64,000 bases of DNA from Centrapalus pauciflorus (GCA_020465985.1 JAANYP010004711.1:172750-236749); one strand, 5' to 3'; positions 11,165 through 25,122 are shown, numbered from the stretch's first letter. Numbers and translations: made by a program. Notes: generated by a model not told the origin, from the sequence alone.

Positions 11165-11635
11165 TCAATTAATAAATTAAACCAAGGGATATGATAAAAT
11201 ATGTCCATTTAAGGTATATAAAAGTGTTGGATACATTTAAAAAAAATTAACAATTCAAGACTATCTTTTTATAGGTTTTTGAATAGCTGTGTAAAATCTC
11301 GTTAAGTCAATTGCCATTTTATTCAAATGAGACGTGGCATTTAGTTACTCATTTGATAGATAGATAGTAAAATAAATAATCGTACAAATTGTTTATTCTA
11401 CTTTATCGTATTTTATTCATGGAATAACTTTTATTGAACTAACATTTTCTAAAACTAAAATGTTTTACCTATATAATTGTATTGAATTTTGATCGAGACA
11501 TGTATGTTTATATATTAATTTCAGTATATTTTAATGCCATTGTGTTTTAGGTATTTAATGTCAAGCAATATAAGCTTTTCGAGTTTAAGTTGGTTGATAT
11601 TTTTGTAATTAAAATTTTGATTTCTTTTTCATCAC

Positions 11636-12602
<967 letters not shown>

Positions 12603-12672
12603 TACTCTAAATTTATTTTTCTTTTTGATACTTTATTTGATTTACGTTTCATTTTGAATTACAAATAAAATT

Positions 12673-13920
12673 AGGGTAAATTACAAGTTTCGTCCCTGTG
12701 GTTTATAAGAATTTATGGATTGGATCCTTTAACTTTAAAAATTACACTGACAGTCCTTGTGATTGAAGTTTTGTTACGGATATGGTCTTTTAGCAATTTA
12801 AAACGACCATTTTACCCTTACTTGTTTAATAATTATTATTAGTGTTGCTTTTATTGATATTTCTATTATTATTAAATAATAGACTATTCCAAAAACTTAA
12901 AAGTACCAGTAAAGTTAATTTAATATAAAAGATATAAATTTGAATAATGAAATATTAATAAAGACAAAAGCATAATAATATATATTAATTAAAAACTAAA
13001 AAATAACGTTTTGAGTTTAGATTTTTTTACTTAAAAAAAGTAAACCTTTTTTAAATAAAAAAAATAAATGTAATAATTGTCAAAAAGTATTAAAAACTTT
13101 TTTGATGTTTTTAAAATTTTTACATAAACAAATTTTTAACACCATATAGTTTAAACATTTTAAAAACTCAAAACATGTTGGAAAATTTTAATTGTCTTGA
13201 AAAGTTTAAAATTTTTAAACATTTTTTCAAAAAGCTATTTAATTAAAAATATTTTTAGAAAAGTTATAGAAAACTATCAAAAAGCTTAGAAACCATCAAA
13301 TAATTGTTCATTGAAATGTTTAATTTTTTTGTTTTATTATTCAAGAAAACGTTTAATTTTTTCAACAAAAGAATCAAGAAAGAAACCTAAAGTTAAAAGA
13401 CTGTTTTATTTTTAGTTTTTATTTATCAAAATGATGAAATAACAATTTATATGTTTTTATAGATATTTAATCATTATTAAAAATCATTTAACGTAAAAAG
13501 GATAAAAAAAAAAATGAATACTTAATAAAAACAATTTATTTTTTGATTTTTCAAAAGGTTTACATTTTATATTAAAATTTCTAAACTCAAAACGTTAATT
13601 TTTAGTTTTTAATTGATAATAATAATTATTTGTGTGTCTTTAAAAATAATTTATTATTTATTTTCATGTATTCTACATTAAATTAATTTTACTGGTTTTT
13701 AAAATTATTTTATTATTTTATAATAATAAGAATAGTAATAATAGCAACATTAATAATAATTATTTAACTAGTAAGGGTAAAGTGATCATTTTTAAATGGC
13801 TAGAAGGTCACATTCGTAACAAAACTTCAACTACAAGAACTGTCAGTGTAATTTTTAAAGTTAAAGGATTCAATCCATAATTTCTAATAACCACAGGGAC
13901 GAAATTTGTAATTTACCCTA
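12673..13920. mobile_element. Foldback element with AGGGTAAATTACAA ends
   Basis: The ends read AGGGTAAATTACAAGTTTCG and, on the other side, the complement of AGGGTAAATTACAAATTTCG. Mirror symmetry runs inward, for example CAAAACGTT-type blocks at about 13003-13020 and 13585-13600. Copy A at 8871-8880 shows the uninterrupted site (ATAAAAATTAAG). The flanks suggest a short target duplication, about AAATTA. No coding capacity. Confidence 0.75.
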
Positions 13921-13958
13921 GAAATTAAGTTTTCGGTGTTAAATGTTTGAAATAAGTA

Positions 13959-15259
13959 TCTATCTATACTATATATAATAAGAAAACCACTTAGAGTTTC
14001 TGGACCATTGGATGGAAAGAAATCAATGATCCAGATTAATGACAACTCATAATTATTTATGAAATGTCTCTTATACCCTTAATAAAAATCAATAATTATA
14101 TCTATGCCATTTTTTAATTCATTTTCCAAATTTACTACCTTAACTTAATTACATTAAATTTTGATTTTAATTTTTTCATTAATGAATTAATATTAAATTA
14201 ATATTTACCTAAAATAAATATGTGTCATTATTATCCTTAATGATCATAGTTAAATTCAAATGTAAAAATTTGGATTTAAATGTTGAAGTGTAATAAATAA
14301 AGTTAAAAATTTTTGTTAATTATTTTGCTAACAATATTTAAAATTTAATTTATAAAACTTCAATTTGGAATATGATAAATTTTGATTGTTGATTTTCAGA
14401 TATTCCATTTTTATATATTATCATTTTCAAAATATATACACATTCACATAATTGAAGTTTTTTTGTTTCTTACATTGATATTTTATATTTGAAGTTAATA
14501 AAAATTAAAAGAAACATTTTTTTGCAAACACATATTATCTGTTTTTAATAATACAATATATTAATAATTTTTTATTTAATATCAAACAACTAAGTATTTT
14601 TTATCTTTAATTTAACTAGCTTTCAATTTTTTTTTATTTTAATTATACATAAATTTTATAATAATTTATTAAACTACAAAAAAACATGTATTTTCTAAAT
14701 CAACCCATGTAATACATGGGTTGATTAACCTATATATTATAATAAAACAAAAAATTCATGTCACATGTCACTTCTACAATACAAATTTTTTTTATTTTTC
14801 CACCTCTTTTTTCAAATTTAACACCTTAACTTAATTGCATTAAATTTTGACTTTATTTTTTATTATTAATTAATTAGTAATAAATTAGATTTTGTAACAT
14901 TTAAAATTAATGTTTACCTAAAATAAATATCTATCATTATTATCCATAATAATCATAATTAGATCCAAATGTAATAATTTGAATTAGTTGTGGAAATTAT
15001 TATTATGTATAATAAAGGAAAACATCAAATGTCATGTGTCATCTCTACGTTCACCAAAAAGATAATTACAACTTATAAAAAATAAAATATAAATACAATT
15101 AAAATTTTTAAAACTAATAAATATACTCTATTTTTTAATCTGTAAATAATAAAAAATAAACACAATTATTTTTTTGTATGTTTTTATTTTTACTCATATA
15201 CATTTTATATAAATAAATTTAATTAAAAATATCCATGCAATACGTGGGTTATAAACTAG
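13959..15259 (+). mobile_element. Helitron (1.3 kb) inserted between A and T, empty site in copy A
   Basis: The 5' end TCTATCTATACTATATATAA follows A13958. The 3' end is GCAATACGTGGGTTATAAA then CTAG, followed by T15260. Copy A reads AAGTA|TATGTAG at 8903-8914, exactly the site with nothing between A and T. Internally there are further terminus-like pieces: a hairpin end (CCCATGTAATACATGGG) at about 14703, and new 5'-like starts at about 14730 and 15003, each followed by ATGTCAC or ATGTGTCATC. It therefore looks like a concatenation of related non-autonomous Helitrons. No Rep/helicase frame. Confidence 0.8.
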
Positions 15260-16160
15260 TATGTAGTTAAATTATTTGTTTAAATTATAAATAATTTAAT
15301 TTAAATTCGTCAAACTTTTTAGTAAATATACCCTTTTGACGCATCATCATTCTTCACATGCAAGTTTCCCCCAGGCGAGGCGAGGCCAGGCCGCTTTTCT
15401 TCCTATATAGAGATCTAGGCGACTCCACAGGCATCAAACTCGATCGCCAGCCATCTCTCACCATCGATCTTACGTACGACCATTTTGTTTAATTATTTTC
15501 TTTACATCATTTCTGTAATTGTTTTCGATCGTACGTTAAACAACGTACATGTGAATGTTTGATGTGCATCTTATATTCTTATGTATATATTTAGTTAACG
15601 TTGTGATTAACGAACATGTTTAATTCTTTCGTTTAATGTTTGTTTGGTTTAATATTTACTTCATAATATTACCATCGATATCCTTGAGTTCGTCTTGATT
15701 TGAAGTAAAACATATATGACAATCTCATGTCTGTCTTCTAGTATGCTTTGAGTTGATTAAATGATGGGGGCTGTGTAATTGATCAACGTACAGAATAGAT
15801 TAAGGATTGTCAGCAATGATTTCAATTCTGATATATGATCGCACGGTTGATGGATAAATGTAGATCAGATACAAATACTCGATCATCAACAATCAACGTA
15901 CCTCAATATGGTTATACCAACGTGTGATTAAACTAATCAAATCGGTCGTTATTTCCTCATTTGTTTGCTTCTTATAAAATAGAGTTGTTGGTTAATTTCT
16001 TGGTCATGATCTTTATAAGTTATTTGATGGTTAGTCAACATTATACTCAAATTTGCCTATATGATGGCTTAGTGGTTATATTTTTAGTTTTTTTTTTTTT
16101 GGTTTTATGCTTCCTCTTTTTGTTAATTTATACTCTAGGCAAATTCCACCGCGATGAAAG

Positions 16161-16168
16161 GCCCCTTA
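16161..16168 (+). repeat. 8-bp target-site duplication, left (GCCCCTTA)
   Basis: Identical to 16585-16592 on the other side of the hAT MITE. Copy A has a single GCCCCTTA at this place. Confidence 0.85.
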
Positions 16169-16584
16169 CAGGGCCGGCCCTGAGGGTGTGCAGTAAGTGC
16201 GACCGCTCAGGGCCCCAAGTTTGATAGAGCCTCATAAGAAAATTGATCGGTGATCGAAAAAAATGATGAAAAAAAGTCTGCATAAGTTTAATTACTGTGT
16301 CTCACGTCATTAACAAAAAAATATGTAAGTGTGAGGATGTATGATTAGTAAAAATAAGTGTATAGCAATGCCCTTTCAAATAAATACAGTTTTCAAATTA
16401 ATTATTTTGTTCAAGTCATATGAACATGTCTTAATATCATTGTTTTAAATGTTTTTTTATGTATATAGCAATTGCTAGAATACTAATAACTAATAATTTT
16501 TATACAGATTTGAAAATTTTCGCATTTTAAGAGCCTACTATATAATTATCATACAGGACCACCAAAATTCACGGGACGGCCCTG
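16169..16584. mobile_element. hAT-type MITE, 416 bp
   Basis: Ends CAGGGCCGGCCCTGA and, on the right, the complement of CAGGGCCGTCCCG, with an 8-bp duplication GCCCCTTA. The empty site is in copy A near 9815-9825. An 8-bp duplication and CAGGG-type ends are hAT hallmarks. The interior contains a partial copy of another MITE family (about 16296-16372), seen complete at 39420-39592. Confidence 0.85.
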
Positions 16585-18030
16585 GCCCCTTATATGCTCG
16601 TTTGTCGTTCCATTATACGTGTTCACATCATCTATCTTCTAGGCAAGTTTCCCCACACTCAAGTATACCACATTAATGATCAAACTGATCACACGATTGC
16701 GCTTAACGCTTGGATGGTATGCTTCTTTATCTCCCTCTTACACCCTACTTCCTCCCATGATTCTTGACCTTCCCCGCATTTTCAATTAGCCTTCGACCAA
16801 ATTGGAAACACTGGTGTGACCACCATACTCATTTTCTTTGGTTAACTGATTTTTGTTCAAGTTTGAGCGTTCGATTTCCTCCTGCTGCAACTACAGGGAA
16901 GTATTAGATATGCTAAATAGAATTAAGCTTATATTTAGGGTTTAGTATACATGTCCCTTCCTAATTGTATAGACTAACATAGGGTCTATTAGGTTTTCTA
17001 TTATATTCAATTATACTCTATAAATATTACTTGTTATTGTACATTATACATATGGGGATTTTATTATTCTACAATTCTTTGTTTTTTCTATTGTGAAGTA
17101 TCAGTAGATTATGAAAACAAAGGCAGTGTATCTAGTCTTAAACAGGTCGAAGCATCAAGATTTGAAAAACAGGTCGAAATCTCACACACACCCCCTTTTG
17201 TTTGATACAAATCGTTAGTTAAGCTCTCATTCTCACCCTTGGAGTCACATGGTTTATATATTGTCGACTTTGTTCCACGTTTGATATTTCCATCAAGTTG
17301 TATTCCTTTTTTTTTTATCGACGTTGAATTTTAAGGTTAAAACTTTGCATAGAGCATACTTTATTATACTGCTCTCGCCAACAACCTCGACCATTCAAAG
17401 TAGCAGAGAGTAATTCTGAACATCCATCCGTATGATATTGTTAATTAGTGCTAGAGTGTTTTGAATATTCTTAATATTAGATACATGAACTATTTTTCGT
17501 AATTCTTTTTGTGACATACATGAACTATCATTTCTGTATAAAAGTGACACTTGTCACTTTTTATAAAAATGTACAAGACTACAAGCATTAAGTTGCATAT
17601 TAAATTATATCATTAAAAATATATGAATATATAATAAAAATTATAAAGAAAAAATTAAAATAATAAAGTTTTATTTGAGATGAAAAAAATATAATATTAA
17701 TAAATTTATGATAGATAATTGTATGGTCTATTTATAAAAAGTAACTACTATTTATTGATATTCAAAAAGATAGATAAATAAATATATGACAAATACCTAT
17801 ATTTATTTATTATAAGAATTAATATTATATGGTTTAATTTTAAGTTTGAATACATTTTATCTGATAATAAAAACGTAATACGTGGGTTCATAAACTAGTC
17901 AATTAATAAAATTAAACCAAGGGATATGATAAAATACATATGTAAAAGTGTTGGAAACATTAAAAAAAAAAAAAATTAAAATTCAAGACCATCTTTTTAT
18001 AGGTTTATGAATAGCTGTGTAAAATCTCAT

Positions 18031-19130
18031 ATGGTTTACCAAGTGTGTTTATAAAAGGTATACAACAAATATGTTTACAAGCTTTAATCATAAAAATGTT
18101 TGAAGTTTCTACAAATAAATATTTCCATACAAATTGGTCTAATTGATGGAGGAATATGAAAATTGAACTTTTTTTAAGCCAATGAACATTATTTGAAGCT
18201 TAAATGTAAATAATAGTTGAAAAATAGAAATTTTGGTCATTTGATAGAAAGTGGAGAAAAATTTTAACTTGCTTCCAAGAGATGGTTTTCTCACATCTTT
18301 GAGATTCTTCAAACTGGATATTTATACTTATTGACAATTTGAAAAGTAATTAATAGTGTAAAACAATGAGGGAACAAGTGTTGGAACAAAATATAATTTC
18401 ATGTTTGGTTTGAACAAAAAGTGAGACTTTTATGCAATGTTTGAGATTTAACTCATATATTAATGTCTCGTACGAGTTGATGTTCGTAATTACTCTCAGC
18501 TACTATGAATGGTTGGGGTTGTTGTTTAGAGGAGTGTAGATTCCACATCCTTAAATATGCTCTATCTATATTTTTTTTAGCTAAAAATTCAAGTCCAGCA
18601 AAAAATGATTATAATTTGATGGGGATATCAAACAAGGAACAAAGCTCACGTCATATAAACCAACAGGGACCAAGGGTGATAGACAGCTTACCCATCTCGT
18701 CGTATCGAGAAAGGGGCATTAGAGGCGTGATGTTTCATCCTGTTTTTCAGATTTTGATGCTTCAACCGGTTTAAGGCTAGATACACAGTCTTGTCTTCAT
18801 GCTCCTGTATACTTTACAACACGAAAAACAAAATATTAAAAAACTAAAATATATATAATATTAGTTAATAAATGCATAATATTAACTATTAAGTAAACAC
18901 CCAAAAATATTCTTTTAAAATAATAACAAATACTTAATGTTATGTAAGAAAAAATAAATAACAAAATACATAAAATTTCATTTTTTGATTATTGGATATT
19001 TCGAATATCTGAATATTTGAGATTTCTATTCAAATCTAAAATTTCGGATAGTTTTAAATCAGATTTTTGTAACTTCATTTGGATGCTTGGATTCATATAA
19101 TTTTGAACATCCCTGCTACCATTGCAATAA
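18031..19130. other. Intergenic; short inverted piece of the duplicated unit
   Basis: Mostly AT-rich without genes. At about 18735-18795 the sequence is the reverse complement of about 10375-10440. An 89-codon frame (18505-18774) overlaps this and has no recognised domain. Confidence 0.45.
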
Positions 19131-19135
19131 AGTCA

Positions 19136-19410
19136 ATTCCATGTGAACTAAATATGAGGTAAAAAAACAAGATAAACTAACAAGAAACTTCATTACCTCA
19201 CAGATAATGTATGTAGTCTCTACCGATTATGCTAAGAAATCCCATATGACAAGTATGAGATTCAGTTTGGACTTGATGAATCATGTCTATTGGCCTTTCT
19301 TGGATGCTTTGTGATCATGTTTATCGATGACATTCTAATTTATTCGCAACGTGCGTACACATCTTCATGCCATATTATGCATTTTGAGACGTGAACAATT
19401 GTATGTGAAG
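19136..19410 (+). pseudogene. Palindrome-like segment followed by gypsy reverse-transcriptase debris
   Basis: Bases 19136-19250 resemble the apex-proximal part of the left-edge palindrome (about 1420-1545). From about 19265 the translation holds LMNHVYWPFLDA, then, after a frame break, MFIDDILIYSQ, the catalytic DD-containing signature of Ty3/gypsy reverse transcriptase, and then an RREQLYVK-like segment. Broken and short, so non-functional. Confidence 0.6.
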
Positions 19411-19783
19411 CAGGTATCGAATAAAAAGTCTACACGTATTAGGAACGTGACATAAAGTAGCAATCAAACAATGAACTTTTGAGCTAACATTTGTTTATAA
19501 AAGAACTTAATCGAAATATATGAAAAAAATTACTTTTTTACGTATGTTTTCTTATATTTCATATTTAGATCAAAATTAAAATAAAATAAAAATAAAAAGG
19601 GAAACAATATTTTTTTTGTTAATAATTGAATTTGGTGTTGGGCCTTGATACAATGGGTCAAACTCACACAAAATCCATTCGACCCAATAACACCAAAATA
19701 ATACATGACAAAATTCTGCAAAACCCAAAACCCCGTTATCACCTTTCACCATTCTTCTCCGTCGGTGACCACCGTCGTATCAG

Positions 19784-22700
19784 ATGGAGTCGTCATCTGC
19801 CTCGCCGGCGACACCACTAAAAGCGCCTCAATTCAATCTACAACACGCTATTAATAAGTTCCAAAACCAATGTTCTTCCTTTCTTCACAATCTTCATCAT
19901 CACCAACTCTTTACTCGCCCCTTCTTTAACCCCAAACCTGATTCTGGCAACTTCAGTTTCGAATTAACCCTAACGGACCTTGGAAATGAAGCTAAACAAA
20001 AAACTGGTGCTTTAACTTTTGCCAAAAACCCTGTATGGGCTCGAATTGCCGCCAATAAGACGCTTGATGTTGGTGCTGGTGCTGGAGCTGGCATGTCCAA
20101 TGAGGATATCGAACAGCGGTTGGCTGGCGTGCCGGTATACGCCCTCAGCAATTCTTCGGAGGAATTTGTCGTGGTTTCAGGTCAAAATCCTGTGAAGTCG
20201 CTAGGGTTGTTGTGTTTCAAGGAAGAAGATGCCGAAATACTTCTGGGACAGATGAAAGCCATGGATCCTAGAATGCGCCCGGGCTCGAAAGTAGTTCCGG
20301 TTGCTCTTAGCATGGTAATTTCGAGAATTGTTCTTCACCGATACCAATTCCAATTATAATTTTTTGCTTAACTTCAGAAACTGCTAAATTTTTTGGTAGC
20401 ATCTGTGATGTAAATTTAGCTTGAAAAAAAAAGCCTAAAAACTGTAATTAAAATTTATATTAGTCAATCGTTGTAAGCCAATAAATTCAGTGACAACCGA
20501 AAATTCAAGAGCAAAAATGCTTTCTAGAATAGAATTTGACTAAAAGCTTGTCTTCTTTAGGTTTAGTTTGTCCATTTCAATTTAACCAAAGTTACATGAG
20601 ATGCTACATATTTGTTGCCTAGGCCCCGGGTTCCAAAGAAAAAGAAGTTCCTTTGATTATTGAGGTCAAACTCTCTTTAATTCAGCTTGGATTTGAAATG
20701 ATATTTAAAACATCATTAACTCCGCAACCATTTTGAACAGATGTAAAATTAGTATGATATTTATGTTAGTTTAGTAACTAAATGCATCTTTAATTTGAAT
20801 TTGTATTGAAAGTGATATTGTCAAAATGTGGATATGTTGTTTGGAAGTGAGGGAGTTGTTAAAACTCTTAGTGGTGATCAACACCACAATCTCATAGCCA
20901 TTTCAATATGTTCATCATCAAAGTGAGCATTCACATAGTCACTTTTATTAAGTATCGGAAGTTTAGAATACTTGCTTGACATTGAAAGCCAGTCAAAGAA
21001 GTGAGTACTAATACGAACTTTCGGGTTGTGATCGTCAACTTACTCGTGTCTTACTTATGATGGATCTTATAGTATTCATCTTGAAGAACCTAGAGAAAAT
21101 AACCCTTTGAAAGTTTTGGTGGTCATAAATAATGAGAGCGATAATTGTGATCAACCATTCGTTATGAGACCATGGAGGGTAAAATTGTCCATCATAATAA
21201 CAACCACTCTAGCCATATGGCATAAGTAGGTTCTTAAATTGATTTTGTGGAAACTCCATAATATATTAATACATTACTATGATAAATAGATGGTCAAGGC
21301 CACTTAATAGGAAGATATTACATGAGTACTTTGAAACAAGGAAAGCAAATTATTTTTTAATGACCGGGATATGTATGTGATTGCATATCTTTAGTACTTC
21401 CTCCATTAAATTGTGGGTGAACATTGAAATTTATATACACTGGTATCCGAGGACAAGGGCATAGCACTCTTTTGCACTGAATGACACTATTATTGTGCAT
21501 CAACGACCAAGTGTGGTATTCACTATTCAATGGTTTGTGGTGCAGTGGTAAACAGTTTAGTAGATTTGGTAATCCAATCTCTTGATTCTTGTGGCAGGTT
21601 TTTCAGCTTAAAGTTAATGGGGTGTCTTTTAGGTTTATACCAGAGTCTTTGCAGATAAAGAATGCAATTGAGGTTAGTAGTTGTACCTTTTTTTGGACAA
21701 ACTTTTGCTTCAGGTTTCGTTGGTTCCTACTTTCTAGCAGTGTTACTGTATTGTGATTCACCTATATACATATCTTACCATAATCGGTTTGCGTTGTTTG
21801 GAATGTAAGCATATACACCATTGTATTGCAATTATTGTTATCAAGTAATTCGATTATTTTGCTTTTCAGATGTGATTTCTTTGACCATCTTTTAATTATT
21901 GTGTTATTAAATAGCTTTACAAAATTTTAAGTGATTTCATGTTCTCTTCTCTCTAGGCAAAACGCAAGGCTGGTGTATCAGATGACAGCTTCTCTGGTGT
22001 TCCAGTTTTCCAGGTTTTCTTCTGTCCTTCAATTCTACCCGTCATAAATGTCTAGTCTTTTTTAGTTTACGTGATTTTATATTATAATATAAACATTTTC
22101 AAGTTAAATTTAACAATTAGACACCATTCATCATTGTAAAACATACAAAAATAGATACACCCTTCGCTACATTATGATGGTTTCATGGTTTGCATCACAA
22201 ATATTGAATTGATTGATTGTACCAAGAGAACCTTAAAGATGACATACAAACAAAAGGTCAAAATAGAAGCTTGTTTATTTCCAAGTAACTAATCAGGTAT
22301 TTATTTAAGCATAATATGTAGTTTTGCTTTCTATTCTATTGTAAGACATTGTATGGATGCAGTCCAGGAGCTTGGTGCTGAGAAGCCAAAATAGAAGATA
22401 CCGTCCTGCTTTTTTCAGAAAGGTTAGCACAAGTGTGTACATCCTTTATGAAAATAATTTGTACATTTTATCCACTTCATTGTGTTTTCCCATGTAACCT
22501 GTAGGAGGACCTGGAAAAATCTTTAGCAAAAGCTTCTGTTCAACAAAAGCATTTGAATCCAGCCCTTAGGGTGGGTGATATCGAGGTATGGCTTTAACTA
22601 TCTTCATAAATTTACACATTTTTAATCTTGTGGGTTAAGCTAATGCATTTAGTCCTGCTACTTAGAGTTCACTTTTTTTTAACCATCCTTTTAACTTGCT

Positions 22701-23073
22701 TCTGAAGGTAGCTGTTCTGGAGGATATTATACATGGGATGAAGGTTAGCAATTATCTTGCAACCTTTACATGACTTCGTCAATTTACACTCATGTAAAAT
22801 AGAAAAAGAAGCACTACTAAATATCTAAATTGTAGGATTACGATATTATGCACTTGATTTGTTTCCCAAAGTTTTACAACATCATAGTTTAGCTGTGGTG
22901 GTCCCAAACTTGGTGCTCGAAAGAATTTTAGGTGTTGCACACTTTCCACATTACGATTTACGATTACTATAACATATAAATTAACTTTGCAGGACGATTC
23001 TACAACTGTTTGGGATGATGTTGTCTTCATCCCTCCTGGTTTTGATGTTTCAACTGATCCATCAAGGCAATAG
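19784..23073 (+). CDS. TIC22: TIC22-like chloroplast import protein (7 exons)
   Basis: Exons: 19784-20314, 21598-21672, 21957-22013, 22363-22422, 22505-22585, 22708-22743, 22993-23073. All introns are phase 0 with GT-AG ends, and the joined frame is 306 codons ending TAG. Members of this family sit in the chloroplast intermembrane space, loosely bound to the inner envelope, and help preproteins cross from TOC to TIC. Recognised core: an AGVPVYALSNSSEEFV segment, LGLLCFKEEDAEILLGQMKA, then, across exons 2-5, a KVNGVSFRFIPESLQIKNAI segment and RSQNRRYRPAFFRKEDLEKS. The C-terminus ends with a DDVVFIPPGFDVS segment. Residues 1-50 are Ser/Gln/His-rich and Asp/Glu-free, as expected of a plastid-targeting N-terminus. 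The first ATG in frame was chosen. Nothing is broken. Assignment to a particular TIC22 paralogue is not possible by eye. Confidence 0.9.
20315..21597 (+). other. TIC22 intron 1 (1.28 kb)
   Basis: Runs from GTAATT to TGGCAG. It is by far the longest intron of the gene. About 20860-21230 is less AT-rich and may be an old insertion, but I cannot identify it. Confidence 0.7.
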
Positions 23074-24320
23074 GAAGCTGCAGCAACTGTGTAAGTTTCA
23101 CTACATTTTCCAATTTCTTCTGTGGGTTGGCAACAGTAATAATTGATTAATTGGAATAATTAAGCAGGGAACAAATATATCCTCAAATTCTTCTCTGCCT
23201 TTTATTTTCTAGAATATGTAAATCAATTACATAGACTTGTGATGGAATCCTTAAAGTGCTTCCATAGTAGCAAATGGAATCACATTCTCACTAGTAGGCT
23301 TGCAGCTGTCTTTGTACAATTCCCTGACATCTTTAACTGTACACCCGGCAATGATTATGAAACAGCATTTTTGGCTTTCTAACAACCTCTTGACTTATAG
23401 ACAAGGATCTGTTGCTTCAGGCTGTCTTAAAATTGCAAGATTTTCATTGTCTTATTAGAGGCAAGGAGAAACAAAAATGTGATTTTGGGTCGATTTCTTT
23501 GATATTGTGAATCAAGATGTGACCCACAAATGTTGTAAACAAATTGCAAGTATTTGCCAGAACTTTTCAACTTCCAAAACTTGTTTTTGTGCAGACTAAT
23601 CTGGAAAAAGTATTTCCCATTGTCCACATTGTAGAATCTCGAGCTTTATGCATGTGGGTCAGCTTGGCCTCACCAAGCTTCCTATGACCAAGTTTTTCTT
23701 TCTAATTTTCTCCCATGGCTGGACTCATATCAAGTCAGAACTCAACTTTTTGAACTTTTATCAAACTAGTCACCGCAGATGATCTGAGTCATCTGACCCT
23801 TAATACATTGAATGAATTTGGTAAAAGTATGTGATATTAACACGACTCCCGCTGGTTTGGGGGGGGGGGGGGGGGGAATCCAAAAGTTAATTTTTTTCTT
23901 TTGACGATTTCACATTACTTAGTAGCTCAAACTATATGGTTCTGATTTTCCTTCATCAACATTATCACCCAATATGTTTCTGAATTGCTATAGGTCTCTC
24001 CTTGTTTAAGTAGCAGATATATATGGAATATGGCATTATGCCATGTTGATTGTGTGTGCATTTACAATGCAGGTTGGTATATCCATTGACCATTGATGGC
24101 TTAAACACAGTGTTCTAAACGTACTTTGTAACGATCATCATCAGCTGAGGATACATATATAGTTGGTGTTTCTGCAGTTTGAGTTGCACCAGAGCTTTGT
24201 ATATCCATCCAATGACCAATATATATGACATTGACTGATCCAACGAGTTACTATGTGTAAGATGATTGAGCTTATGAAATTCTCATGCCAGATGAGGCTT
24301 TATTTGTAATGTTTTGCACT
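23074..24320 (+). other. TIC22 3' region, possible 3'-UTR intron
   Basis: Seventeen bases after the stop lies GTAAGT (23091), and at 24071-24072 a good acceptor, ACAATGCAG. A spliced 3' UTR with a 982-bp intron is therefore possible. The intron would contain a run of about 19 G at 23858-23876. Inference only. Confidence 0.35.
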
Positions 24321-24419
24321 GTTTGTGTTCTCAGTTGGTTCTCGATGTGTAAGGGTGTCGATGGATGGTGAACTGACTGGCCTCATGACCCAAGTATTAG
24401 TTTTGCAAGTTACCTTACC

Positions 24420-25120
24420 CCATCCATCCACCCACCCACCCACCCTATCTCACCTTACCCCACAACCTTACACACACTACGTTGTCCCAACCACCTACCA
24501 CTGGTGGTTGCAATGACGGTAGGGGTGGTAGTGGGATGCCGAGGTGATGGTGGATAGGGTTATGATATGGTAGTTTAGAGATCAGGTATATGGATTGACT
24601 CAGACGAATCATGGATTTATCAATTTGTTGATCTGCTTAAATGGATCTATTTATTGGATCACTAAATGATAAATGGATTGTTTTTTGACCCGTTGGCTCA
24701 TACAAATAGAAATGATCGGATCGGATGTAGATCAATACCAACACATTGATAGACCTGACTTGATGGTCATTTGACCCAATCTTATAAACAAGTTATGCAA
24801 TAGACTGAAATAGCACAATGCCATTGAGAGGTTAAAAAGGATGCTCAAAATCTTCAAGTAAATAAGTAATTTGTTCTAAACCCGAAGCTATATGTTGTGT
24901 TATCTTGTTCCAATTATAAAAAATTGGCATCTATAACTTCAATTTTGAGAGGCATGAGATTCTTTACAGGGGAATTCTACATGCATCCAACCCTTCTCTA
25001 GCTTTCTAGCTTATTCTTTCAGGTATAACTGCAAACATTTTCCTTTTATATAAGCTTTTTTGAAAATTTGTTCTTGGACAATAACAATTCTTAGGCCATT
25101 TTCAACGTATACCTTAGAAC
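24420..25120. other. Intergenic; CCCA-rich run, no gene
   Basis: A short (CCAC/CCCA) repeat at about 24420-24445 and AT-rich sequence. GGATTG/GGATC-rich sequence at 24585-24780 faintly resembles the element at 61615-62087. Confidence 0.4.
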
Positions 25121-25122
25121 AC

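Larger units (their letters stand above)
8810..11302 (+). repeat. Direct segmental duplication, copy A
   Basis: This about 2.5-kb segment recurs in the same orientation at 12603-18030 with high similarity. Shared landmarks include the CTTTTTGATACTTTATTTG start, a promoter-like block (CTTCCTATATA, then CGATCGCCAGCCATCTCTCA near 9090), CCCACCGCGATGAAAGGCCCC-like sequence near 9805, and the AGCAGAGAGTAATTCTGAAC block near 10670. Copy A lacks the three insertions of copy B and so shows their empty sites. It has its own half MITE at 9248-9444 in place of about 165 bp present in copy B. A 63-codon frame (9623-9814) is partly shared with copy B but looks non-coding. Confidence 0.85.
12603..18030 (+). 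repeat. Direct segmental duplication, copy B (expanded by insertions)
   Basis: Parallel to copy A (8810-11302), but longer because of a 1.25-kb foldback (12673-13920), a 1.3-kb Helitron (13959-15259) and a 416-bp hAT MITE (16169-16584). Outside the insertions the two copies differ by scattered substitutions and small indels. Similarity stops at about 18030, after GAATAGCTGTGTAAAATCTC. A short inverted piece of the same unit lies at about 18735-18795. Confidence 0.85.

Noticed and set aside
24325..24516. 63-codon frame after TIC22
   Set aside because: Depends on a CCCA repeat and lies where a 3' UTR or simple-sequence DNA is expected.
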